A model generated the notes under the pieces. The model saw nothing but the letters and a program-made list of their open reading frames with translations, made no database searches and was not told where the DNA came from. This document shows, piece after piece, positions 1 through 18,626 of a stretch of 64,000 bases of DNA (position 1 is the first letter of the stretch; the number at the start of each line of letters is the position of its first letter). Position numbers and translations under genes: made by a program. Source of the stretch: Trichoplax adhaerens (taxonomy: Eukaryota > Placozoa > Uniplacotomia > Trichoplacea > Trichoplacidae). The stretch covers positions 1,755,454-1,819,453 of the forward strand of contig NW_002060946.1 in assembly GCF_000150275.1 (NCBI RefSeq), given 5' to 3'.

Positions 1-564
1 ACTATAATCTACCATGGAATAGCATTATTTCTAAACTTTAAGTTGCTTATGTATGTTCCTCAGACTATTTAGCTTTAAAACTATACTGAAATACAGTCGA
101 ATCCTAAAGACCGGTAGAAGAAATTTTTCAGTTTCGATTGCGTTCAGATATTTTATCTGAAGATCAATACAGAACCTCACAGATATTTGTAATCCGAAGT
201 GAACTACCGCACTCTAGCAATTTATTCCTGATAACACTAGGCTGTACTGTTAGTTAGTAGCTGAATAACTTAAAGCATAAGTATAATAAATGAAGCTTGT
301 AACGTTATATATACATAAATTACATTCGTGTTTCTTAAAATAAAGGAAGCAAAGTAATATCGAAATCTTATTTTGTATGGTAAATAATGGAATGGTTAAA
401 ATAATTTATTAGAAGGGTCAAGTTGGAGAACTGAAATAACATTTTAGCATACTTTGGCAATATAACATCGCATCAGTTGAACCCTGTTAAGAGTAGACAT
501 GTGTGAAATAATAAGATTAAAATTGAAGACTTTCTTTCTGTGGCGGAAAATTTCACACGAGTGC

Positions 565-1090
565 AGTAGTATTCAAGTTCTTAATTGAATCTTTTAGATT
601 AATTTATACTGTATACTTCTAAGAACAATATCCTACTTCCGTAAAAATACGAGTATAGTAGTATTCAAGTTCTTAGTTCAATTTCTTGATTGATTTGTAG
701 TGCGTATTTCGCAAAGCAATATCCCACTTTCATGAAAATAAGAGTTTAGCAGTACTTAAGTTTTTAGCTGAATCTTTTAGATTGATTGTAGAGCATATTT
801 CTGATAATAATATCTCACTTCCGTGAAAATATGAGTACATAAGTATGCAAGCTCTTAGTTAAATTTTTTAATTAATTTTGTAGTGCTAAGCCTATTTCTA
901 ATAGCAATATCTTACTTCCGTGAAGATAGAGTATTATCCAAGCTTTTATTTGAATCTTTTAGATTAATTTGTCCTACGTATTTCTAGTAACAACATCTCT
1001 CTTCGTAAAAATACGATTATAGTAGTATTCAAGTTCTTAGCTGAATCTTTTCGATTAATTTGTAATGCGTAATTCTAATAACAATTTCGG
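565..1090. repeat. 91-bp imperfect tandem array, six units
   Basis: Six diverged copies share the order ATTCAAGTTCTTAG-like, CTTTTAGATTAATTTGTA-like, ATATTTCTAATAACAATATC-like and CACTTCCGTGAAAATA-like segments. The first segment recurs at about 571, 663, 754, 845, 936 and 1027, so the period is 91-92 bp. No open frame runs through the array. This is a degenerate minisatellite of unknown role. Confidence 0.85.
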
Positions 1091-4000
1091 GGATATTAGA
1101 ATTTGATGAATAGTCCATGAATTAATCGGGTAAAGTAAATTCCTAACGGAAAGTCATATATACTAGCATCCTTAATGAGAAGCTACGCATGAAATGAAAT
1201 GATAATTTGCGCAGAGAGAGTTATCATGTTCCACTATTTAAAATGATTTAAAAATAACGTATCTAGAGAAATAAAATATGGAATTATTGAATACGAATTT
1301 CTTAACGGAAAAAATCTGATATGAAGTATGAGTGAATAAGGGATATGGTAGCAAGTATAATTTATTCATAAAATACCAGGATATAAAGATTTGATTACTG
1401 ATCTTACAGCAATCATTTTTTAATACTATTCAACTTCTGGACCATCAATTCCGATAAACAACTTAGCGGATTGATAAATCTCTTCTGACCAGAGATCATC
1501 TTTAGGATAGAACTCTGTTTAGTTCGTAGAAGACAATACAGTATCTTAAGTTATTTTGCAATTATTATAAATTGGATAGAATACTGTAGGCTCTTTAATT
1601 CGATATTATCTATTTGATGGCAATATGCATGTTTTGATGAACAATTACGCAAACATTTATTTAAAGCCATATGAAATCGATGCTATAGCATTAAACGATA
1701 AAAGCATCCATAGTACGTATGAAAAGACTTAATAGCTATGTGGCGATATAGAAATAATAATCATAATTTCAACTACATATTTATTAGAGGATATTTATTT
1801 TCTGGTATCTTAATGTATGTAACATATACATTGAGTCATTAGATAAGATTTGATAAATATTGATATTAGAGCTTGATGGTTTATACTCCAAGATACCTTA
1901 CTGTATCACTACATTCGATATCTTTGACGATATTCTGACTAATATTTTGTATAATCTAGTTTAGAAATAGTAGAGTAATGACGTCTAAAAGGAAAGCGAT
2001 AGAACCTTCTCGCGAATCTGCCCACTATCAAAGTGAAGATAGTTGAAATTATTTCATTTCTTATTTCGTCGCATGCGAACTTCTACCTGTAGGACTATCC
2101 GTCATTTAAGGCTATGGACTAAATCAATTTTAGTCTAAATACCGAGTTATCTAAATACCTTTTGGACAGGGGAAAAACTGAGTGGTCTTAATTTTACAGC
2201 TTGATTAATTTGCAGTATTATCAGGATTAATACGTTGCCGGCTTATCCTTAATTAATCTTATTCTTATTACTGATAACTAAGTTATATCATCTTTGATGG
2301 TGATTTGGGTTAATAATCCTTTATGTACAGATTACACAGATATATACTGTACTATTTAAAAACACCATCCAATTCTAGTTCGATGAAAAGCCATTTCAAG
2401 AAATAACTTGTATTCTTTAGGTATCTATTTCTCCTAAGGTTGGCATGATATTATTTTACTCTATGGCACTTCCATTCTTATTTATACACTTTATTTTACT
2501 TAAATAGCATTTTAAGTACCTTAAGATCGTTATCCATGATCAAAAATTCTTCAAATACTGTAAAACTACACGATGATAGCAAAGGGAATTGTTCTTAATC
2601 ATGTCCATTAAAAGGATATTGATATATCACATTAGCACGTATCATGTCTATGTAACTATCTCATCAATTTATCAATATAGAACATTAACATGAGTTTGCT
2701 AAAATGGCTAACCTAATATTTCGGTCTCTCTATGGAGTAAGAAAAATAACAATATGTACGCGTCCTATTGGCTTCATTTCATTTTTGTTCATATCGTTTA
2801 TGGTCCAATAACCATGATGATATGATAGGCTAATCTATGATTATTCATTTAGAAAGTCAATGAATTTTTTTTCTACTTATGCAAGTTTAAGAAACTGAGT
2901 AGAATAAATTGAAAAAGGAATAACTAGGTCTTGTAGAAACTGCAATCTTCTAGAACGGATAGAAGTCATTTATGTATAGGGAAATTAGACTATGCTACTA
3001 ATGAATAACATAGTTTTAACTATACGCAATCCTATCGAATGGCAATCATTCAAAAATAGAGTAATTCTACCCTATCACGATAGATATTATCATGATGACA
3101 CAGGCAATAAACAATTTAAAGAAGGATTAAATAGCAAAAAGAACTATTTCTTTTATTGATTGGCTTAGTAGAATTGATGACGATGAAAAGATGCCATAAA
3201 TAGTTTTGCTATTGTCCATTTGAAGAAAGTCTTTCACTTTCAAGACTATAACTATTCAAATTTTAATTGACTCAAATACCGGTTAAACAATATCAGTCTA
3301 TATTGTCTTAAGAAGGTATTCATCAACTCTTTTTTTTCTTCCCTTTGGCTATTCCTTCTAGTTGCTGCAATATCGATCTCTTTTTTTCTCCATTGCTTTT
3401 ATCTATTCGTCCACAATTTCATCTACGTGACGTGAATCCGTCTGTTATAAATAGTTTGGAAACCATTTTTTTGCTTCCAATTAGAAGTTTACAAGACTCC
3501 TTTTTCTTCTTTTAGAATAATTATCTTATCAAGGTAATCTTACTGCTTGATTTCTACTTCATTTGATATCTTGAATGCAAGTTTACCTATAGTAAAATAA
3601 AGCCATCTAACTCATCATGTTTTGAATATTAATTTGGCCGGAGAAATTAACCATTCGATTATTACGCCATCAAGACGATCCGAGAACGACAGCACCGTTG
3701 ACTTTTTTAATAACAAGAAAGACTCGATCCGTTTTAAATTTGAATATTGTCCGATTTTCTACACTTTCAACTTCATCATTGAAAGAAGAACTAGCCAAAA
3801 TTGATCTACTAGACATTCAATGACAAACAGTCGATTTAAAGAAATAGTGTAGTGTTTAGATCCTCCGTTTCTTTGACAACGGACCGCCTAGTTTCCTGGA
3901 TGACCATTTCCATTTTGACTAGTCGTTACCGAGAGTAATCATAACAACAGCAACGTCCACTTTCACCAGACATTCAATATTTTCATCCATTTTTTAAGGC

Positions 4001-4112
4001 TGATCGCGTGCTATTAGCCCCATTGATAGTTGTTATCCACTGGAAATACTGGTGTTATTACATTGTAGAAGAGCATTTATAGCAAGTGATAGAGGATTGG
4101 CTTGCTTGGTCT

Positions 4113-4450
4113 AATTCGCTTTCAAATCTCCACGGCAACAAAACATTTCACGTTCGGCTCAGAAAGTGAATATTGGCAAACAATTCCTTGACATAAGACG
4201 ACGACTTTTATTTTCTTTTCGATCCAGCTTTCATGTATTAAATTGATTATTACTTTATCGTCTTCGTTTTACCTTTCGAATCTCCACGACAACCCATTAT
4301 TTCACGTTCGGTTCAGAAAGTGAATATTGGCAATCAATTCCTTGGCATAAGACGACACAAGTTAGTCGACGACTTTTATTTCTTTCCGATCTATTTTACA
4401 TCCACTAAATTGACCACTACTTTATTATCTTGGTTTTACTTCCTCTATTT
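4113..4450. repeat. Two-copy 154-bp tandem duplication
   Basis: The segment with AATCTCCACGGCAAC, TTTCACGTTCGGCTCAGAAA and GTGAATATTGGCAA at about 4125 recurs at about 4279 with small changes. It lies just upstream of the PKA RII promoter region. The open frame at 4320-4523 is a by-product of this repeat. Confidence 0.8.
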
Positions 4451-4540
4451 CCATCCAATCAGAAATACAAATTCGGGAAAAAAGTATCCTAGCCCAAGAA
4501 AATTTATGTGCGCTCATCTATAGACAATATCAAGTGTCGC

Positions 4541-4547
4541 TATAAAA
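4541..4547 (+). promoter_or_regulatory. Candidate TATA box of the PKA RII gene
   Basis: TATAAAA lies about 130 bp upstream of the ATG at 4675, a plausible distance for a short 5' UTR. In DNA this AT-rich such a heptamer also arises by chance, so this is only a candidate. Confidence 0.3.
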
Positions 4548-4674
4548 CAAGGAGTCCTTTGAAGACTTTCTTCTTCAAATCAGTTTAGCCAGTTAATAGA
4601 TAAGAAATTGACGATTCCATTAAACTATTAACTAAACTTTTGATCATTGAAAGCAACATTTACTTCAATTCAAG

Positions 4675-7600
4675 ATGACCGCTAACGATTTTGAAATTCC
4701 CAAAGGGTTAACAATGGCATTACAGGAATTCACTGTCAGTTTAATTAAAGAGAGGCCAAACAACATATACGATTATGCAGCAAGTTATTTTACTAGATTA
4801 TTGAAAGAAAAGGAACGTTTGCTGAATGATGAAGGCGACTATGATGAAGGTAAGGCCATTTGGGATGATATCCATGCTACTTGCTTGACTGGAATACAGT
4901 AAGCGGAGGATTGCTTGTTCTTTTTCTTACTGTTATCCTACCCAACCGTAAAGAATTATATCAGCATGGATAGGTTGTTGTAACTGGAAATGAAGTTTAG
5001 GGTCTAGTCTTCTCCCTGTAATCTTTGTATCGTCTTTAAACGTTAGATTTCACTAAATATATTCGGTGGATGATAGGTTCTAATTTTTCCTGGATAAAAA
5101 CACTCAAATCGCCACTATTGGCGATAGACTTTGTTATTATTTTTGTAAAATATTAGCCAATAGATCCACTTCACTTTGAGCTATTTTTCTTTCTCAGTCG
5201 GGGATAAATAGCGTAGATAAATTAATAATATCACGGGGATCTTAAGTTAAAAGCAATAGGCCTCTTTTCTTCCATGCTAGAAGATTAACTACGGTACTCA
5301 GACGCTACCAGCGAGCTAAAGTCAGTCTTAAATGAAAGTAAATTATCGATCTATTGATTAACCAGTAGTTCATAATTACTATATAGATTTCTTAGTTTCT
5401 TCTATCCATTAGTTTGCCTTATTCGTATCATATTCGTAATAGCGTTCTATTAGCACTAGTGTAGGACTATCCAATTCATTAATTAGTTTACGTATAGCAT
5501 AGCAATATAGCATATTCCAATAGCATATTCATTCGGTGATGATATTTTTGTTGATTTTTTAATTATAATTTGCTATTGATGGAGAAGGCAAGTAAATTTC
5601 CAAAGGCACTGATAGTTTTCAGGGCTTTTAAACCTTATAACTTTAACCATAATGTACTGCGATGATCTCACTGAAATGATAGCTACTGAATATTTTAGCG
5701 ATATTAACGGTTTAGAGAAACTTCTAGAGTAATATAAAGTTATTATGCTATTGTATGTTGGGAATGTTAATGCTATATGCTAGCCTAGTACCATTTTTAC
5801 TCGGGAAATGGATAATTCTTCTTGTATGTGTTTGATCGTGAATAATTTACAAGCAGTAGCGCTATAGAAGATAAAAATGAGATTGAACGGTAAATAATGT
5901 CAAATCGATTCATTTTATTCCGTGCAATTGATGCTTGAAGGCTAAATATCAAGGGATCCCATACATTTTTGAACGGAATAGACTGTAGTTAAGCTAGAAA
6001 GCCAAGTAATATTTTATAAGAGACTTTAAGGAAAGTCAACCTTTAACTCGTCTCCTATAATTTTACTAAATAGCCAGAAATCGTTTAAACTATCTTCTAT
6101 TTCACGGTATTAAATCTATATAGCTAGAAAGTAGTCTCAGAGATAATTTTCATATTTTTATTGCCTCTATTATTTAACAATTGTAGATGAAGAAATCGCA
6201 AAATTACGATATGCCAAGCGCCAATCCGGTAAGTAAAATTTCAAGTTGTTCAACTACCTTATGGTACCAAAGTTTTAAACCTGTACTTAAAATATATCTT
6301 ATGCCACTAATTTGCAGTTGTGACGCTTGATTTAGTCTTTCTTAGTCTAATATAATCTCATTTTGATTTTAATGCGGAATAGAGAATATACGAGATACTA
6401 ATTTCGATTCTATTTACGCTACCTAGTTTGTGCTGAATCATATCAACCTGAAGAGGATGAAGAAGGAGAAAACGCAGAAAAGGTTAGCCATTACATTCAT
6501 TTCTATATAGAATAGACTGTAATACTTGAAGAAAAATGAATTTATATTTGATTTATTCTTCCTTCTGAATAGATTGTACTTCCTAAAACCGAAGAACAAC
6601 GTAAACGATTGGAAGCATCTGTCAAGAGCTCTTTCTTATTTAAAGCACTGGATGAGGTCAGTTTTTAACTAGTTATGCACATTGGATTTTGATATAAATG
6701 ATAGTGGTAATGACTCACTTTTAAATCTATACTGTGATCAAATGTTTTTGAATATCATCTTTTCAAAGATTTCCATTGCTAACCTCTTCATTAGTATGAA
6801 CTCAATTTGGTTAATACTACACGCTATTGAAATAAATTAGCCTAGAGACCTTAAAGAAGTAGATAATCAAAGTGTTATTAATCATAACCCAGCTAATATC
6901 GAATAATTATAATCGTATTCTGCTTCAATATTATCGCAAAATACATTAGCTAAAATTCACAGACTTGTTTCTTACACAAGAGTGGAGCTATTGATAAGAT
7001 CTTATGGAAGTAGACAGAATTAGTGCTTAATGATGGACTGGTTAAGATTGAGTAGTAGCACATTTTGCTCAAGTATCATCGCAAATGAGTTAAAAAATTC
7101 CAGACTGGCTCCATAAAAGTTACATTGCTGACAAAAATCTTATAGAAGTGGATAGTAATATTAGACATAATCTAGTTTTGCGTCGTGCAGTCCTATTCCG
7201 CTATAGTGCCATCGCGAAGAAATTAAAAACTTCGGGATATAGCTGGCACTGAGCAATTGCATTTTACTATAGTATCATCGCAAATAAGCTACAATTTTCG
7301 AGACTAGTTGTATCTAAGAATTTTGTTATTGATAGCTCTATAGTAGTCATTCTTGACTTCAATAGAGCCGCAGTTATCTATCCTTATTAGCAATTTATAG
7401 CCGTATTAATTATATTTACGTAAATGATCATCAACAATAATGAACTTTCTAGGATCAAACTATAGAAGTGTTGGACGCAATGTTTGAACGAAAGGTAATA
7501 GTGAAAGCTAAAACTATCTAAATAACATTATTAGTCAGTGACGAATAATAGTAGATTACTGATAATTTGTGTATATAGAATTGAATAGAAATTATTCTTC

Positions 7601-10600
7601 ATTTCCCTTCAGTGCTACGTATTCTTTCTTCTCGAATAGCCCAATTAACTTGATGAATGTATTTTAAATTTGTAAAAAATGAATAGTCATCGATATACGT
7701 CCCTTTTCTATTTGTTTATAGCATAGTCATATTTTTGAAAAGCCTTAATACAGCACAAATAGCTTCAAGAGTAATGCAATTATTTTGGCATAACAATTTA
7801 AAAGTATTTTCATAATTAAAATAATATGAGAATATTTCTAAATAGTTAGAGAATGTAATGTTGATTTAGATTAGTATAGTCTTTAGTAGAATATCAAACA
7901 TAATACTAGAGTAGTTAAATATCTTCCCTAGACTAAAGTAGGCAATAAATTTTGACGATTCTGGTTGATTATCGCAATAAGTGATGATAGTTTACATATA
8001 TGCTGTTAACTTATATCGTCTCTTTAGTTAAGCTATCTCACATCACTAATATTAATATAAATATAATCGGCGGGTAAAGTCAATTAAAATCGATCTAATC
8101 ATTGCTTTGATAGGTGAAAGTAAATGAAGATGTTATTGTTCAAGGAGATGATGGCGATAACTTTTATGTAATTGACCAGTAAGTTTTCTACTTAAATGAA
8201 TGCTGTATATTAGTATCAAAAACTACTTGGCAAGAGTCTTTTACTATCACTTGCTTTTAAAAATACAAAACACTCATCATCCGTACTAACTTTCTTGTTT
8301 CTAGGGGCACTTACGATATCATCGTCGATATTAATGGAACTCCCAAAACGGTAAAAGATAATCCTTTTGAGTGTATTATGACTAATGGAATAATAATTTC
8401 GATTTCTTCATAACTAATTGATTGGATTCAGATTTTACAATAGCATTTAAGGATGTGTATAACTATGCATTATTCGTTAAACTTGCTTTATAACCATCGA
8501 TATCGCTACCAAAGCATTTATTTTGATACTTTGACTTTATCAAACCACCATTAGTCGTATTTTTACTTTAAAATTCGTGTAGTGAATCCTAACGTTTACT
8601 CTATCTCGACATTTATTATGCTTATAACTGGCCTACAGTGCTAAATTTGTAATTGAGTATATTTAAATATTTTTTATACATAAATCTATAAAATTATACA
8701 CTAATTTCTATTATTAAAGTATCTGTATAGTGCATGCTTGCATTAGAGCTAATTTTAAGTATTAAAGTACAAGAACTGTCTTGTTAGGTTGCGATTGAAA
8801 ATACTTAAATATTTTCATACCTCGAATTATGTAAATGAACATCAGAGTCTGTTGCCAAAGCATCTATTTTGCTATTTATTAGTGTTAATTTCTGCTACTG
8901 TGGTAAAGCTTAAAATACGTTATTAACTGACCTTTAAGATTTATGAACATATTTAGGTATATTTTTTGATGCGGTACAAGTGATTTGTTAATCAGTATTT
9001 GAGTAATCGGGCTTATACTTTAAATCCATGCATACAATTGAAGGCCAATTTTTGCTATTAGTACTCTTATTATAGCACTCAAGGAACCGTGTAATTAATT
9101 AGAGTTTATCTATATCTTATTCTTGAAATTCATGCAGTTAAGCATTTGTTATTAGTGCTAAAGTCTTTATTAGTTATAAGAGACTCAGTTGCTTATATGA
9201 TCAGCGTCTAAGCATACTTTCATTCTTAAAATTTATTTACTTGGCATCAATTTTTGCTATTAAAGCGTTTATTGAGATATTTATAACCCTGTTGATGAAC
9301 ATAATAGGTAGCAACATATACTGATTCAGGAAGTTTTGGTGAATTAGCTTTGATGTACAATACTCCTAGGTAACGATTAAGCTATATGAAGCAGCTGAAA
9401 TAGCTACTTACAATTTACGGCATTTTTCTAACTATCATATCAAATTTTGAATTGTACTGATTCTTTTTAAGTATATATATAGTGAATAAATCTTATAAAT
9501 TTAAAGTTTTATAATCTATAAGATACTTTGAATAATACTAATAATTAATGAATATCTTTTCACTTTTAGAGCCGCTACGATTACAGCAAGAACTGAAGGA
9601 GTACTTTGGGCTTTGGTAAGTCTGATAGTAAAGCTCTACGCGTACTTTTATTTCTGTAGCATTATTTTTTAATTACTAAGCTACCCAAAACCATGAATCT
9701 GAAAGGTGTTAGGGTCTATTGCGCATATGGAATTCATTTAGCTATCTGCACTGGGATAGCTAGTAGTTACGACAAATAATTCTTCCAAGGCTAACTTGTA
9801 TGTGTTTCTTCAAACAGGATCGAAAAACATTCAGAAGAATTTTATTATCCGCTTCATCTAAAAAGGTATACTATTCATGAAATATCGGAACAAGACTTGC
9901 TCTTAAAATAAAGAACTCAGCATGATTTGATGAGGCTTTGGCCTATCTAAATTATCTTAAATATGCATTGTTTGGCTTAACGTTAATTATTTGTGCTAAA
10001 GCAAGATATACCATACTCCAAAATGAAATAATTTACATCTACAGTATTGCGCAAAAAATAGGAATAATTAACTCAGCCTTTCACCTGTCTAAAACTATTT
10101 TAATTACACATTGCTTGCCTTAGCGTAAAGTAAAGGTAGAATAAGGCATATCTAAAGATAGAGTATTTTAGATTTTTTGTAAAGAAATTATGAGAGATTT
10201 CATGGTACCTGTCTAGGATTCATTTTGTATATATTTTACTTATTTTAGCGTAAAATGTATGAGGAATTGATCGGTTCGGTCGAGATGCTGTCTGAATTGG
10301 AAGCTTATGAGAGAACGAATTTAGCAGATGCTTTAGAATCGAAGAAATTTAAAGATAACGATGTTATTATTAAACAGGTAAGGTAACAAACTGTTAAAGG
10401 TAGTAGAATTTATAGATGTGAAGAAATTACAACGACGATATTTAATTTAACTTATAGGGAGACGATGCTGATGCATTTTACTTTGTTGAGAAGGGCCAGT
10501 GTCGAGTTATTATCCAGGTAAGATTGACTAATTTAAAGTATTTTTCTAGATGGCTTGATTGCGCTCACTCTACTGTTTGGTGTACCGAATAGATAAAACT

Positions 10601-11028
10601 AATCTTTTATTTAAACTCAAAAATTTTAGAAAGGTAGCGAGGAAAAGGAAGTAGCACGACTAGGGAAAGGCGATTATTTTGGAGGTACAAAAGTTTTTGA
10701 AAATGGAATCCTAAGGTTTATTTATAAGCTTATATATATTTTTCCTTATTGTAGAATTAGCACTTGTAACGCATAGTAAAAGAGCAGCTTCTGTTTACGC
10801 AGTAGGAGACACTAGTATCGCAGGTAAGTCTTTGTTAACCGATAGATCTGAGACTGATATAATTTACAGTCTTGACATGATGAAATGGTGCAATTAATGA
10901 TTCGTTTCACATTACTTGAATTAGCCCTCGAAGTTGGAGCTTTTGAACGCTTATTAGGTCCATGCATGGAAATTTTGAAAAGAAATATGACTAAATATCA
11001 AGATGTAGCAGACAAACTTCATAATTAA
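4675..11028 (+). CDS. PRKAR2: cAMP-dependent protein kinase type II regulatory subunit (15 exons)
   Basis: This is the regulatory subunit that holds the PKA catalytic subunit inactive until cAMP binds. Exons: 4675-4849, 6187-6228, 6427-6482, 6573-6656, 7453-7494, 8114-8178, 8305-8350, 9308-9369, 9570-9615, 9818-9865, 10249-10377, 10458-10517, 10630-10684, 10755-10823, 10925-11028. All junctions are GT-AG and in phase, giving 360 residues (human RII about 400). The dimerisation/docking helix is at residues 8-45 ([17 protein letters not shown]). The inhibitor site KRQSVCAE has Ser72 at the phospho-acceptor position, which marks type II rather than type I. Two cyclic-nucleotide-binding domains follow, with phosphate-binding cassettes [14 protein letters not shown] (about 180-193) and [15 protein letters not shown] (about 302-316). 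Both keep the cAMP-contacting Glu and Arg. The start is the first ATG, with the family's usual spacing to the docking helix. I am very sure of the family. Confidence 0.95.
6920..7320. repeat. Degenerate repeats in a PKA RII intron
   Basis: Variants of AGTATCATCGCAAATAAGCT followed by an A-rich tract recur at about 6928, 7071, 7205 and 7271, within the intron 6657-7452. Spacing is irregular (about 66-143 bp). The copies look like an old, decayed tandem array. Confidence 0.45.
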
Positions 11029-11724
11029 TAATATTAATAGCAACTAAAAACTTCATGACTTTACTTAAAATCATATTCAATGCAAATATTTTTACTAACC
11101 ATTCAATTTTCACCATCAAGTGAACTACTTTTATCATTATAAGTTAAGTAAGCTTTATTGCTGTGTGAACATTTATAAGTCACAATCGATATTAGAATAT
11201 GATATACATAGTAATTAAAGACATCGTACAGTATTGTACGACAGCACTTCTTCTTAAAGACAACAATTTTTTAAATACAATAATAATACACAATACCGTA
11301 AATACAAGTTAAAGAAGGTAGCTACAAGGCTCACTTGCTGCTATCAATGTAACTATGTACTTAAAGAATTTATAATGAATTACTTAATAAAGGCATAATT
11401 ATTATTAAATATTAAAAAGATTTACTAGGGATTTCAATGAGTAATCAGAAATTTATGATATGTCGTAACAATCATGTTATAATAGTATTATGATAACGCA
11501 GAAAATGATCTTGAAATTTACTGAAGTTACAATTTTTCAGGAACTCAATTACAGGAACGACATAAATGCATTCAGAATGCCAATAACTACTAGTATGTAA
11601 TCATTTCATATAAATCAGCAGCACATCACAGATTCACATATGCAGGTATTGATTAATGACTGCGCTTAAAGCACAATAAGAAATATTCACCAAACATCAA
11701 CAACAATTGCTGTTACATTAATTT
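11029..11724. other. Convergent intergenic spacer, PKA RII / PFKFB-A 3' ends
   Basis: Two genes end toward each other here. I see no reading frame of note. The stretch should hold both 3' UTRs. It contains AATAAA at 11386 on the plus strand and TTTATT near 11153, which reads AATAAA on the minus strand. Confidence 0.6.
11386..11391 (+). terminator. Candidate polyadenylation signal for PKA RII
   Basis: AATAAA lies about 360 bp after the stop codon at 11028, in the 696-bp convergent spacer between the PKA gene and the minus-strand PFKFB gene. It is a candidate only, since AT-rich DNA produces this hexamer often. Confidence 0.3.

Positions 11725-18626
<6,902 letters not shown>

Larger units (their letters stand above)
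1..4540. other. Gene-free AT-rich upstream region
   Basis: I see no coding region here. The open frames at 3622-3804 and 4320-4523 have low-complexity, stop-limited translations with no recognisable family and no splice context. The stretch contains a six-unit 91-bp array (565-1090) and a two-unit 154-bp duplication (4113-4450). The last few hundred bases probably carry the promoter of the PKA gene that starts at 4675. Confidence 0.6.
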
